Source: Phoronis australis
Lineage: Eukaryota > Phoronida > Phoronidae
DNA length: 64,000 bases
Assembly: GCA_002633005.1 (NCBI GenBank)
Contig: NMRA01000438.1
Coordinates: 70,867-134,866, forward strand
Reading direction: 5' to 3'
Positions 1 to 11,212 of this stretch are shown piece by piece. The position numbers were made by a program, and so were the translations under genes. The notes beneath the pieces are model-generated. The model saw only the letters and a program-made list of their open reading frames with translations. It searched no databases and was not told where the DNA came from. Numbering within the stretch: position 1 is the first letter of the stretch; each line of letters opens with the position of its first letter.

Positions 1-143
1 AGATTACACAGCAAGAATGCCAGTTGGAACACAAGAATCAGGAAGCAAGTCAGCTAGAGGGTGCTATAAAGCAGGCCAACTTACAGACATTTTCTAAAGT
101 CAAGCCGGAGAAACAGGACAAAGGTCAGGGGTCACCTGCATAG
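1..143 (+). CDS. C-terminal exon of a coiled-coil protein (5' partial)
   Basis: One frame is open from the window edge to TAG at 141-143 and gives 46 residues rich in Q, E and K. The stretch QECQLEHKNQEASQLEGAIK has the spacing of a coiled coil and is followed by a charged tail. The first two bases are AG, so the exon may begin exactly at an acceptor just inside the window. A poly(A) signal follows 228 bp after the stop, as expected for a last exon. The gene body lies outside the window and no family is recognised. It converges on the minus-strand gene that ends at 480. Confidence 0.5.
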   Translation, partial: ITQQECQLEHKNQEASQLEGAIKQANLQTFSKVKPEKQDKGQGSPA

Positions 144-370
144 TTAATCCATTGCTGCACTAGATTCCTTTATAGGCAGCGTTCAAATTTGAGCGTTTTT
201 TTTTTTGCGACAACGTCGGAAGTTTATTAAGACAGGTATAAACTTCAACAGTGGTATTGTTGATTTATTGATCACCAGGGTCCACTAATAATTTATGTAA
301 ACTTAAGTAGACATGAACAGGTTGAGGGAAAGAGGTAACAAAATAAGGTGTGAAAAACAATGAAATTTAC

Positions 371-376
371 AATAAA
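371..376 (+). terminator. Poly(A) signal of the left-edge gene
   Basis: AATAAA lies in the 3' region of the coiled-coil gene. GU-rich sequence (TGTGGTGTTG, about 399-408) follows 20-30 bp downstream, which is the usual arrangement for cleavage near 390-395. Confidence 0.5.
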
Positions 377-471
377 AAATAATAGTACAAGCAATAGCTG
401 TGGTGTTGCCCTCTGCCAAGTAAATTGTTGAACATCTTCCATGCATGTGATAGGTAAAAATAATTATATTA

Positions 472-477
472 TTTATT
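472..477 (-). terminator. Poly(A) signal of the minus-strand membrane-protein gene
   Basis: TTTATT on the plus strand reads AATAAA on the minus strand, a few bases after the predicted stop codon (480-482). The two convergent genes would therefore end within about 100 bp of each other. Confidence 0.4.
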
Positions 478-479
478 GT

Positions 480-3099
480 TTATGAACACCTAAAATAGTC
501 ATACTTTGAAGTCACACAATTCTTCGCTATTGGCTGAACAGATGTCGATCTTCACATTTTACTTAAGATACCTGTATTTACCTTAAGCTGCAGTTTCATG
601 ACATTTGATTCAATTGAGCACAAGAAGGTTTGTATTAAGTTAGTGGACATGTCTCCTCATAGACACAATTTTGATCAGTTGTAAGAAATAAAACCAAAAA
701 ATATACACGCTTGGTATTTGGCCGTATTCCTGTATTTCTTGTGCAGTTGATAAAAGTACATATACCTCGAGATTTGCCTCATTTCCCATTACAATCTGTG
801 CAAGATCCTTTGTTGGTGAAATGATTTCTGAGCTGTTATCCTGGACTGCAAGAAAATGAAATGGACCGCAGTGATTTTTTAAAACTGGTCCATGCGATGC
901 TGTTATAAGGAAGTGTAGGGCAACCGCTGAAGGCCACACTGGTTGTAGACTGTGGGCACCTTAGGTGTAGTAGGTTCTCAAACAGATTATTTTGAACCCT
1001 GTGGAACAAACTGGAAGGGATTTCCCACATGACCAGTCTACTGTTGTATTGGCATCCTAAACTTTCCTATTTTTAGCGTTATCAAAGCAATTTATAGTCG
1101 ATTTAACATCATGGTGAAAGTGGCTGTGGTTTGGGAAGCATGCTATAACAATAAACATCAATGTTTCATTGATTATTTTTGCACTGAGAAAATGCTTAGC
1201 AATAATTTTTTTGTCAAAACACTGTGGTCTACTAGTATGGTTAATCGATGGGTGGAGGTTATCGGCGCTTATTGTCCAAACTAAAATAAAACAAATGTGC
1301 AATCGCCTTTTTAATCAAAGATAAATGAAAGACACCTCAAAATGTTAAATTTAAGAAACACAGACCTTTAATTAGTTGAATACATGTAAGCATCTACAGT
1401 TTCGTGATGATGAGTCGGGTTCATGATATTAAGAATTTGCTCCATGGCTCATATGCCCAAAGGGAGGCTAAAGGAGAAAGGAGGGATGGAAACCATTGAC
1501 TCTTATCGCCACCTGGCTGCAGTGTAGTGTACTTCTTTGCAGTAGTTGGAGTAAGTGAGAATGGTCGACTTGGTGAATAGACCCTTTTATAATATATGTG
1601 ATTAGTTTCTAGGTGTTTAAAACAAACAAGAATTTACCTTCTCCTCTAGAGGTCACTAGTATCCAGTAATGATCAGTCGCCATATTGCTATCTAAAAGTT
1701 TCCCATGCCAAATGTAGCCAGGGCTTCATACACAGGCTTGTTGGCATAGATATGCAGATATATTGTGTAAATATTAGAAAATCATATTTTAGAAACACGA
1801 TCAAAATTGAAAGCTCAATGGCTTTGCAACTGTCATAGTTAAAGGAGCAAAAGTTTGTGCCCAAATCCTACTGGCTTCTAGCAAGTTTCTGTGTTGAGAA
1901 TTTTTGGCCACAATAGGTATATAAAATAATTCTGATTGACTTACATTTCCAGACGAAAAGACCACCCGCACATCTACGTCTCCAGGCTCATCCAAGATAG
2001 GCAGCGTTCGCAAGATGACGGGAAGCCCACAGTTGCTAGGGGAGACAGTGCCCACAACCAGGAATCCCCAGGGATTGTGGGTATGAACTTTGACCCAAAG
2101 GAACAAGGGTTGTCGGACCAAACGTGTGCTGAGACAGTTTTCCAGGAGGACGTTAGAGCTGTATTTATTTATTTTGTTAAACCTTTTGATATAATGTTAA
2201 ACATTTCTTAATTTAGAATTTTGTCTTAGTGTTGAAAGCCACAAAAATCCCAGTGTAAAAGTAAGTCATATTTGAAAAGCCACGTCCCGGATTCAACTCT
2301 CCACTTTCATGGAAGTAGAAAAACTGATTGTATTATTGAGCGTACTTTTGAAAGGTTAGGTAGATTAGATGGTTCTGAGATGAAATCGAAGATAAGGCAA
2401 CTGTTTTGCACACCCCGGCTTTTTTGACGTCGGCATTGCCACTCACTGTACAGCGGTAAAACATTACAGCCGTTACCATGACGAATGACAAAATAACGAT
2501 GATCACGGTGGCTTGGTAAAGCTGTAGGGGAAGTGTGACGTCGTAAAATTGTTTGCAGTTTCTGAGATTCAAAGCTGTGGAAACATGATGTCTTAGGACA
2601 TAACCCTTAATGATGGTCTTAGTTAGTCATAAAATGTCTGCGCCGAAATCAAATAGACTGTTGGCAAGTAAATCAGCGGACTTCTTGCTCGAACACTAGA
2701 TGGAGTTACTCTTGCATGGTCCTGGGTTTTTTGTGGCTTTAAACTGTGCCTGGTGGTACGTAGTGAACCAATAGAACAAATTAGTACCGCTACGTATTGA
2801 TATACAGTTTGTAAACAGCGATACAATACATTAACACTACATCAGGATAATAGTCAGTTATAGGAGTCCTGCATTTTTAGAACCAGTTTTCTCCACTGAA
2901 TAACGGGCATCAAACTGGTTCTCAAAATCTGGAACCCCTGTTAGTGACTATTGTCTCTGTCGGACTAGTTATAATTAGTTAGCCTATTATTGAGGTTGTA
3001 GTGTTGAATAATAACGTGTTACCTTTAGTGTTCATACTTACCTGTTTCTATATTGAACAAAAACCGAAGCGACCAACCGTAACGACTTTTCTCAAGGTG
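480..3099 (-). CDS. Multi-exon membrane-associated protein, family not recognised
   Basis: Minus-strand exons, 5' to 3': 3042-3099, 2447-2574, 2346-2374, 1945-2128, 1638-1691 (or to 1723), 766-845, 480-533. The first four join in phase (0/1, 1/0, 0/2, 2/0) with good donors (GTAAGT at 3041, GTGAGT at 2446, GTAAGT at 1944). The last three join in phase 1 then 0 and end at TAA. The link from 1945 to 1691 does not fit in phase, so a small exon is missing or one boundary is wrong. Exon 2 encodes a transmembrane segment (VIIVILSFVMVTAVMF) followed by YR. Exon 4 encodes a long, probably folded domain (LVRQPLFLWVKVHTHNPWG, then NCGLPVILRTLPILDEPG). The start of the gene is not identified. A palindromic MITE sits in the first intron shown. 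Confidence 0.45.
2849..2952. repeat. Palindromic MITE, copy 1 (intronic)
   Basis: About 104 bp folding into one hairpin. The inner arms GAACCAGTTT and AAACTGGTTC are perfect and frame a loop TCTCCACTGAATAACGGGC. The outer arms (AATAGTCA...TGACTATT) are imperfect. The core is nearly identical to the copy at 34518-34614. It lies in the intron between exons 3042-3099 and 2447-2574 of the membrane-protein gene. Confidence 0.75.
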
Positions 3100-3493
3100 C
3101 TGAGCTTGTGTTGATGTGTTTTCTGATTTTCAAATTGGTGTCCGTGCCATTAGTTGCTACAAAACAATGGTGTTAAAGGAGGCAAAATTATTTTTAGTAC
3201 ATTTTTGAACACCTGGATGAAAGTAGCGATATTTTGTTATTGCATCGGTATATGTTTAACACTTACATGGGACTATTCATAGTTGAGCACTGAGCAATGC
3301 GTTTGCATTATTTATGCTTGCGACTCATCTGGAAATGTTGTTAAAGTACATCTCAATAGTTTTGTCTCTTTTTTAATGCTTGATTGTGGCTATGGAGAGT
3401 TCCACGACTTGCTTGTTTTTGGTCTGTCTGTTTGCCATCAGATCAAATTTCTCGAGCAAGACTGTTTATTGGATATCAGTTGATAACAGGCTT

Positions 3494-4003
3494 CAGGGCT
3501 TGGAATTTTCCGCGGAAACGCGGATTTCCGCTTTTTTCAAATGTGCTTTCCGCTTTTTTTATAATATTTCCGCGTAAAAAAATTGGATTTGATATAAAAT
3601 TTCCGCGGCAAATTCCTTTCTTACCGCGGCGTTGCAGACGACGTTCACCTCGAAAAGCGGAAGTTGCTCTTTATGTTTGGAGGAACGTAAATTGTCAACA
3701 TTGCCGGGGCATCTGGGATAGCGTGGTGTGATTTTCAATGGCGTCTCGTGTTATTGTTAAGCGCGGCGACAAATACTACCGCTCTGCAGCCAAAAATGTG
3801 TAGGTTGGGAGTGGACGGGCGAGCTAAAAGGACGCAGACGCATGCTACTGATGGTGGTAACGTTTTTTTTTTTTTTAGTCCTTCCGATTTTTGTCGGGGA
3901 AAGGTTCACATTGACCAGTTCTAGGCTGGTTATCGGGCGATGATTTGCGCCGTAAAAGTTTCAAAGTTTCCGCGTTTTTTGTCATTGGTCATTCCAAGCC
4001 CTG
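3494..4003. mobile_element. hAT-like non-autonomous element, 510 bp
   Basis: Terminal inverted repeats CAGGGCTTGGAAT and ATTCCAAGCCCTG bound the element. A perfect 6-bp target-site duplication AGGCTT lies at 3488-3493 and 4004-4009. CAGGG termini are typical of the hAT superfamily; a 6-bp duplication is shorter than the usual 8. The interior is rich in CCGCGG/TTTCCGC motifs and has no transposase frame. Confidence 0.75.
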
Positions 4004-4173
4004 AGGCTTACTGTGGACAATTGGCAGTGAATATCATTGACCGAATGTTTTTAGTCATGTGGACTGTGCATTATTGTAACAAAGTGTCACCAAATTAATG
4101 TTTTGTCATTTTCAAGCGCTTTACAAAAGCAAGCATCTGACAATATTTTGAAAGCGCGTGGGCATTTATCACA

Positions 4174-5913
4174 ATGTCAAGAGGTGCCCGTAAATGGACA
4201 AGAGCAATTTGGGTATTAATTGTTAGTTCTAGTTTAATAAGATTTTACCCATAAGTTTATTTTCAACATTCAGCTAAAATGGTCGCAAGAATCACTCATT
4301 GTGGCGTTAGTGCCTGTGTGCGTCACCAACATTATGTCTTGTAGCTTATCTTTCAAGCTGGGAACAATGTTAGGGATTCTATGGAATGGTTGGATAAGTG
4401 ACCGAAACTTAACATTGGTCAGTGAAACATAACTGTCTTCATCGAATTTTAATTCTAAGTTACTTTTTTATTGAATTTCATTTCCACACGTTGAGCTGTG
4501 ACACTCAAGGCTTGGAAATTTCCCGTCTTTTGAGAGGATTTTCTCTTTGGTTTCAATTTTCTCTTACTTCATTTCCAGTTTCCTCCTTTTCTCTCTCATC
4601 TCTCTTTGTCTTTCTTTTGACTTCATTCATGCAAAATTGTTGATTTCAGTTAAATTTTGCAACACAAAAATATTTCTGTCACACAAGCCTTTTTTATTTG
4701 TGGAACGATACATCACCTTCAATTTTTTTCTTTTTGTCATGCTCATTCTAAGCCCTGGACAATATTCGTGGGCTGTTCTTTTTCAATAATCTGTGAAGTT
4801 ATTGAGATTTCACCAAGTAATGTTGCCCAGTCACGTGGTACTGACTATTCTCATGTCTCTGGCAAAATGTTCAAAGCAGGCTTTTGTTACCACAAAACCT
4901 ATTTATTTATTCTCCAAGTGGAAATCACCATCTACTATTAATAGCATGAGAATACGTACCTTCCAGTATGGTCAGATGCTAACTGCGATCCCTGGTGCCA
5001 TGTGACTAAGGTTTTGGTAAGACGTTCATCACACTGTCTCAAAATCCCTCATGGTGAATTTCAGGTTATGTAGGTACTGACACATCTGTAATTAGCATAT
5101 TCAAAATTATTGGTTGTATCTAAGTAAAAGGGTACATTTTCTGAAACTAGAAAGTCTGCTGTTTTAGATTATTTGACTTGTTATCAATCTTTAAAATTTA
5201 GCAAAAAGAGTAGGCTGCGTGTGGATGGGACTTTAGTGGCTTAGAATTTTGCAGGGACAGTTTCAAATCATGGGTGTCATTCGCTCACAATAGGCTTTTG
5301 AAATTGACATGCATGGTCAGTGAACTAGCTGTTGTGTGAACTCTGCTGTTAGTTATACAGCTGTCCCAGTTGCTCTGTGTAAGTAAACACAGCATAAGGG
5401 AGGGTTTATGGTCCTGGCTGAGAAGATAATTGTTTTATTGACCCCTATGGATTCATGAATAGCTGAGCCTGGAATGTTGTGTCCCTCATAATATATGTTA
5501 TCATCACCCAAAGTAACAAGAAATGATCACTGTTGGTGTTAGTCAATGTCTGAAGTGTATTATGTCAGTGCCTTGAGTGTTTGTTTTAAGCACAGGGACT
5601 TGAATCTTGCGAATATGCCTTGCATAGAAACCGTTTAAGTGGTGAGACTAGCGAATGTGGATGTTAGATTCCAGTGCCTGTGGTTTGAAAGCCACAAAAA
5701 GTATTACATATCAATTGTTAAAATAGCAATATTAGATTTTATTATGATTTATGTTAACAGTCGTTATTTATCATTACTGTTCATGTACTATAAATAATAC
5801 ATATCTTTTTAATATGCAAAGTGCTCATTTTATTGTATATTTTACAGCATTCACCAAAGAATAATGATAAGGGTTTCAATATGACACAGGGGAGAAAACT
5901 ACAAAGCATTTGA
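4174..5913 (+). CDS. Possible small three-exon gene (58 residues)
   Basis: Candidate exons 4174-4212 (MSRGARKWTRAIW), 4945-5016 (HENTYLPVWSDANCDPWCHV and four more residues) and 5848-5913 (HSPKNNDKGFNMTQGRKLQ, two residues, stop TGA) all join in phase 0. The last acceptor, TTTTATTGTATATTTTACAG, is very strong and the donor at 5017 (GTAAGA) is good. The acceptor at 4944 and donor at 4213 (GTATTA) are weak. Two cysteines four apart in exon 2 are the only feature seen. The minus strand of exon 2 is also open, so strand is uncertain. The first intron contains the second copy of the hAT-like element. No AATAAA was found close to the stop. Confidence 0.3.
4506..4757. mobile_element. hAT-like non-autonomous element, 252-bp copy
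   Basis: The ends CAAGGCTTGGAA and TTCTAAGCCCTG are those of the 3494-4003 element. Flanks GACACT and GACAAT match at five of six bases, again giving a 6-bp duplication. The interior is shorter and T-rich, so this is an internally deleted relative. Confidence 0.6.
5125..5215 (+). repeat. Fragment of a dispersed repeat (family R1)
   Basis: The sequence TACATTTTCTGAAACTAGAA... resembles 27018-27140 closely, with an internal deletion, ending in AAAATTTAGCAAAAA. Other members are at 27010-27470 and, inverted, at 30030-30500. Confidence 0.5.
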
Positions 5914-6002
5914 CAGATTTTCTCTGTGAACTTAACATTACATTCGCAAATGACAAAGTGGCATTACAACTTTGTACAAGTCGCATGAACAGCGCCCCCT
6001 AC

Positions 6003-6070
6003 ATGGGCGGCGCAGCACTGAAATAAGTGGGGGCTGTAGCCCCCCAGCCCCCTATGGTGCGCCTCCCATG
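6003..6070. repeat. Short hairpin MITE (GGCGGCGCAGCAC family), copy 1
   Basis: ATGGGCGGCGCAGCACT at the left pairs imperfectly with GGTGCGCCTCCCAT at the right, around a GGGGGCTGTAGCCCCC centre. The same element occurs at 19932-20001, 20010-20076 and 40001-40074. Confidence 0.75.
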
Positions 6071-6099
6071 AATGGGGGCCCAAAATGTTTGGCGACAGC

Positions 6100-6790
6100 A
6101 GTTATTAAATCGAGGTTAAATCTGCATTCTTTCTTCGGTCTTACGTCTGACGTCACAACTTGTAGACCACGGGTACCAGAGAAGCGAAACCTCACGTATT
6201 CATTTGGTCTAATTTTTGTCGTAAAAATGTTGCTAATCTAAGTTTTCACGAGGAATACGTTTCGGCAGCCAAACAGTTCATTCTCAAAAACACTAGTTTT
6301 AGTCCACGATGTATCAATTGTAACGAGGGTTGCCGTGAAATCACCCTGAATGGGTGAGTGCTCTCATAAAAGGGCCATAGTTCAGCGTTCAGTGATCAAC
6401 TCTCTTTTTGACATTTACGTCGTGAGGCAACTTTAGCGTGCAATTTACTTAGATCCGGTCAGGTATACCCACGCGTGGAATTTTCAGACGAAAAGCGCAT
6501 GACATTTAGTATCTTGTGACTTCGGGCATCAAACGCATTGCCAAATCGTGAAGCGACCATTTCTCTGTTGCTGTTGGTGGGCTTCATTTCTTCTGCTTTT
6601 CTTGCTCGTGAATTGTCTCGTTGCCAAACTATTTTTGCGCGGCCTCATGAAATGTCGATTTCCACGGCGTATCGTTTGGCAGTTCTAGGTGAGCGGCCTC
6701 CGTGGGCGAGATTCTCTCGCCATGTAGTGGTGACTGGGTTTCAGGACGACTGCGGTTCTTACACCAGACAGATTTACTCATGAAGTAAAA
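6100..6790 (+). other. CpG-rich segment with a possible first exon
   Basis: CpG is noticeably denser here than around it. An 81-codon plus-strand frame (6538-6783) contains MSISTAYRLAVL starting at 6652, directly before a good donor (CTAG/GTGAGC at 6689). No partner exon was found, so it may be a promoter with a first exon or simply chance. Confidence 0.15.
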
Positions 6791-7226
6791 AGCGTCATGA
6801 AACGAGCCCAGTTTCTCGAGTATGCGTGGTTTTCTTGACGTAGGAAGTTAGGGTTTTTATTTTATGAACCCGTGCAAGAGGTCGCTGACTTTTACAAGGC
6901 GGCACTGTGGAACACTCTGCTAAGAACCTCTGCGCGAAAAATTCACTATTCTCCCTGCAGTAGAACATTGATTAATAAAACACGAAACAAATATCAATCA
7001 ATGAAAAATGTTGGAAAAAATGATAGAAATAATAAAGGAAGAATTGGAAAGATAAAATGAAAGACAAACGCACAAAAATTGTGTTCTAAACAGGGGATGA
7101 ATGAAAAATGAGAAAATAGCAATGCAGGAACAGTAAGAATTTGAAAACATATGACGACGGCATTTGCAGAAAATCTTAGTAAATGGCCGATAGATGTCAC
7201 GACGTTCGCGTGCACAGCTGTGTGAC

Positions 7227-7508
7227 CTGGCTGACCAGTGGCCTTTGGTATTTTCCATCTCGGTCAGATGTTTTGATTTTTTTCAATTCTTCAGACATAC
7301 TAACACCAGCCTTTTGAAGTGGAATGAAATTACAAGTAATTGAGTAGTAGCGGATTTTAACTGCACGCGGCCGCGTCGGCGTACCCGGTGGCCGGTGCGC
7401 CTTATTATCATCGGCTGCAGTTCCTCCAATACGCATGTACCAGCTAACGGTTGTTAAAGTTGATTTTTGCAAACCTCGCACATGAGGAATGCCGAGAAAT
7501 CCGCCTAT
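7227..7508 (-). CDS. Isolated exon candidate, 94 codons
   Basis: On the minus strand an acceptor (TGTATCCGTTTTCAG) opens a 282-bp segment that is open in phase 0 at both ends and closes at CAG/GTCACA, a weak donor. The distal part reads as soluble, charged protein (AGVSMSEELKKIKTSDRDGK). No family is recognised and no phase-compatible neighbouring exon was found. Confidence 0.3.
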
Positions 7509-8504
7509 CTGAAAACGGATACACAATGCCTTGATTCAAATCAATAAACAAGGCGGTTTGAGGTTCAGACAAAGCAACTCTGCGTCACAACGCGAAGGAA
7601 CGTAAACCACTGGGTGTCTCGCCATTTCCATTGTAGTGATTCTCCGTTCCTGCCCACGCAGTATATGGGTCAATGCCACGCTCCGACACGTCGACTTTCA
7701 AATTTCATCGATATATTTAATCCGTAAACGCCAAAGATCAGTGACGGTAACTATAATATCTTTGGTAACGCTGTCCTGAAGTTGGTTTCCGAATGTTGTA
7801 CTAAGACGCCATTGATGAAACACAAATCGGTTCATCGTGCTCCCTCCCATGCCATTTCCTAACACGACCTTGACTCTTATCGCATTAGACTGCGTCAATA
7901 ATATCTTCATCATTATTCCATGAACGTAGACTTCTTTTTCAGAATTACATCGAAAACTGACCCGCTACATCTTTAAAATTTAGGGTAATAGCACGCAGGG
8001 CACGTTAACATCGATCGGGGTCGTTGACTTATTCTAAGAGTCTAGACGAAGCGAGACCCTGATGGCAACAACAAATAAATCATCCTGTCTGTACATTAAA
8101 CTAGATTCTCGTTTAGGCAGGGCTTCTGAAATGCATAACATAATTGAATTTCAGAGGTAACAATCCGCGATGTACACGTAGTCTCTTCACGGATACGTTT
8201 CAGTAAGCAATAATAACCATCATCAGAAGTAATATTTATACACAAGAAATGCAAACAATCCCAGTGCATGGTGTTCATTGTCAAAACAATTGAGAAGAAA
8301 TACAAAACAATCCTCAGTCATTGTCGTGGCGTTTCGATCACAGTAAAAACCATGTGTGTACCGGCAAGTCCGTATCTATAGAATACTCCTGATGGCTCTT
8401 CCAGTCTGGAACAACAAAGGCACAGTCTATGCGTGACGTGTCTCGCTCATGATATCCCTTTAAAAGGCGACATTATAGGCAAGAAGAGCGATTTTGTGGG
8501 ATCC

Positions 8505-8570
8505 ACTCCAGCGCAGAATCGAACCTGCAACCCCCCGTGTTCGTCTTTAGTAATGGAGCTAAAACCCAGA
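8505..8570 (-). repeat. Possible tRNA-derived SINE fragment
   Basis: The minus strand carries GCAGGTTCGATTCTGC, a close match to the RNA polymerase III B box, preceded about 40 bp upstream by TAGCTC, a partial A box. No complete tRNA cloverleaf can be drawn, so a SINE relic is more likely than a gene. Confidence 0.3.
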
Positions 8571-8631
8571 ATACCAGAGTACATGTATTTCAAGCGTATT
8601 CAACTGGTAAACTCTTCGGCTTTAATTTCAG

Positions 8632-8700
8632 AGAAGTCTGGCAGACAATGACGACAATTGGCGCTTTGTACTAAAATCAAGAGATTTGGTTGCTTTGTAG
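8632..8700 (+). CDS. Possible terminal exon, 22 codons
   Basis: The acceptor CGGCTTTAATTTCAG is followed in phase 0 by RSLADNDDNWRFVLKSRDLV, two more residues and TAG. It looks like protein but stands alone; upstream exons were not found. Confidence 0.15.
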   Translation, partial: RSLADNDDNWRFVLKSRDLVAL

Positions 8701-10605
8701 CTTTGGTCAAAGCTAATAACTTCAAGAAATGTATCCCATTCAACGGTAGTCCCCCAAAATGCGGTTTTCGGCCGTAGAACCGATAATATCCTTTTAACAA
8801 CTAATTTTGGCAATTTTTTTCCAAATGGTGCAGTAACTTTCAGATAAAAATGTGCATAATTGATTTTGGCGCGGTATCACGTGCGTGACGTGAAAATGTA
8901 ACCATGACAACACGATTTCCTGGTTTCACGATAAAACCGAAAGTGTATAGGCCATAATATGGTCGAAATTAGTGACTTGCTATATAACTCGTGAAATAAA
9001 ACGGCAAGTTTTCGATAAATAAAAGCTTTTCAGCTTCTAATTGGAATTATGGCAAAAATACACGAAAACCGAGCCACCCTTGCCAACAAAATGTCAGAAA
9101 AGTATGCAACTTAAGCAACTCCAATTCAGGTCAAGTAGAAATCGCAAACGTCTGAATCAGGTCACCTACAACAAAGCACATTGATATCGTAAGCACCATC
9201 ACCTCCATAATCATCATCATTTTTTTAAGTTTGCAGTGTCACTCAACTAAACCTTGTCAGTGACAGCTTTAATTACAAAACAACACAAGACATTTTAGTA
9301 TCTTAAAAGACATCAAAACTACACACATTTCAAATATAGAGGAAATAATCATAAAACTATGCAGATGAATATTTTACGACACGTGCATACAAAAAGTGAG
9401 ACTAATAAAAATAGCACAGTAAAAATGTATAAACACTAAAATAAATATTTAAGAATATATTAGTTAAAACTGAGGAATGCATAAAAAGACTATAGAGTAA
9501 TCGTAAGCATATTAAATCAAATTATACTGTTTGTAATAAGAGGTATTGAATGCTTTGCTTTTTAAGGGCCTTTCATACTAACGTCGACGTATCGATGTTT
9601 TGGGGAGTTGCGGTCAGTATGAACGCTTAACTTCGTTCCTGGATCGAAGTTAACAGCGCCAGTTAACTGCGCACTGAACAGGTGGATTTAAGAGAGGAGA
9701 GTCGACGCTGCGGTGTAGTATGAACGGTCAAACTCGGTCCTATCGAAGTTATCGCCAGGTGCCACTGTTATCGTCGCTAATAGTTGCTTATATTCTGCTC
9801 CAATAATCACCAATAGATTTAAAAATAATCTGGCTTTTATTTTCTTCCTGAATAGGTAATTTGAATCGTTCAAACGTCTCTTTCATGAAAAATGATTTAA
9901 GACTCAAGACAGAAACTTTGATCTCACGCGCCACACAACTATTTGGGAAAATATTTCGACTGAACTCACCTGAGAAAAATTGTAGGCTCTGATAATATAG
10001 ACATAAACTGCTAGTTACAGAGAAAATTCCTGTATATTATTTCTAGACTGTCTTCGTGTGGGGCAAAATTTTTCACAGTGCATGGTAAGTGTCTGTGAAA
10101 ATAGTTTGTTTCGCATCCCGCATTAGACTGCTTCTCCGCCAGCCTGCGGTGAACTGGCGAATATAAATTCTCGTGACTACTCGTTCATAACTGAAAATGA
10201 TATCAGAAATTGTAATCAACTACTGTGTATACTGACATTGTGCCAAAACAGGCGTATTTTCGATACAAAATTCGTCCATTTCTGTGTTACGTTATCGTGT
10301 ACATTTAACGTACATAATCACGTTGTACGGAATTATTGCAATAAACGAGTCATACATGTATTTATAACTGAAAAAATCTGTTGTCAAATATTAAATGAAA
10401 CATTTTGAATTCCACGAACCTTTTGCAGTCGGCCGCGTGAGGGGAGACAGAGCTTGAAATTGGATTTTAATTTACATCTAACTGTATTTTACCAAATAAT
10501 GTAATGAATAATGTTTGAAACCTGTCACAGTTTCATCAACACCAAGTCACATGCCATCTGCCTATGGCGGGAAAAGGTGCAGCTAAGGACCATATATACC
10601 AAATG
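8701..10605. other. Non-coding, AT-rich interval
   Basis: No convincing exon was seen. At 9573-9760 there is a short repeat structure: TTTCATACTAACGTCGAC, and two direct copies about 100 bp apart of (C/T)AGTATGAACG...CGAAGTTA, with GTCGACG recurring inverted. This is probably a decayed MITE. Confidence 0.4.
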
Positions 10606-10761
10606 CAGTGCTGTAGTGGGGCGTAGGCGCACGTAGGCGCAGCCAACCCCCTTTTGGCATTTGAACGTAGCGCCTACGCACCATAAGTTACGTTCAGTAC
10701 TCGAGGTGATAGGGTGGTCTTTGGGCGTGTACTTACCTCTAATTTTACCACTACAGCACTG
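10606..10761. mobile_element. hAT-type MITE, 156 bp
   Basis: Perfect 14-bp terminal inverted repeats CAGTGCTGTAGTGG and CCACTACAGCACTG. The flanks ACCAAATG and ACCAATTA match at six of eight bases, fitting an old 8-bp hAT duplication. A GGCGCACGTAGGCGCAG block and its imperfect inverse GTAGCGCCTACGC lie inside. It has no coding capacity. Confidence 0.75.
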
Positions 10762-11212
10762 ACCAATTAAATGTTGTACAAGGCTACCCGTCTGTACTCT
10801 AACGGTAACAACGTAAACAACAAATGTGGAAACCAGTTACCGCGTTTCAGATCGTTGACCCGATATTTCGCGATAACCTACTTTCGTAACGCTACATGCA
10901 CTTTAAAATAATGAAGTGACGCATCCTCCGACATGACGACCTTGAAAGTATTCTGCAGTCGATTCAAGTAGTTACTCGGTAAATTTGAAGAAGTAAAGCG
11001 ACACTTGCAGATTCATCGCGGCAAATCCATGGAGTTACTGTGTCAGACATGACACGGTACTGTATGACAAATTCTGGAAGCGAAGATCGGGAAAATCTTT
11101 TTGTTTCTCCAATATTTGGATGATGGAATCAATTGGCATTTTTCCAGTTTTTATCATACAATAAACCCATTCATATTAAAGCGTTCCCGATTTGTTTTCT
11201 TTTTATTTAACA

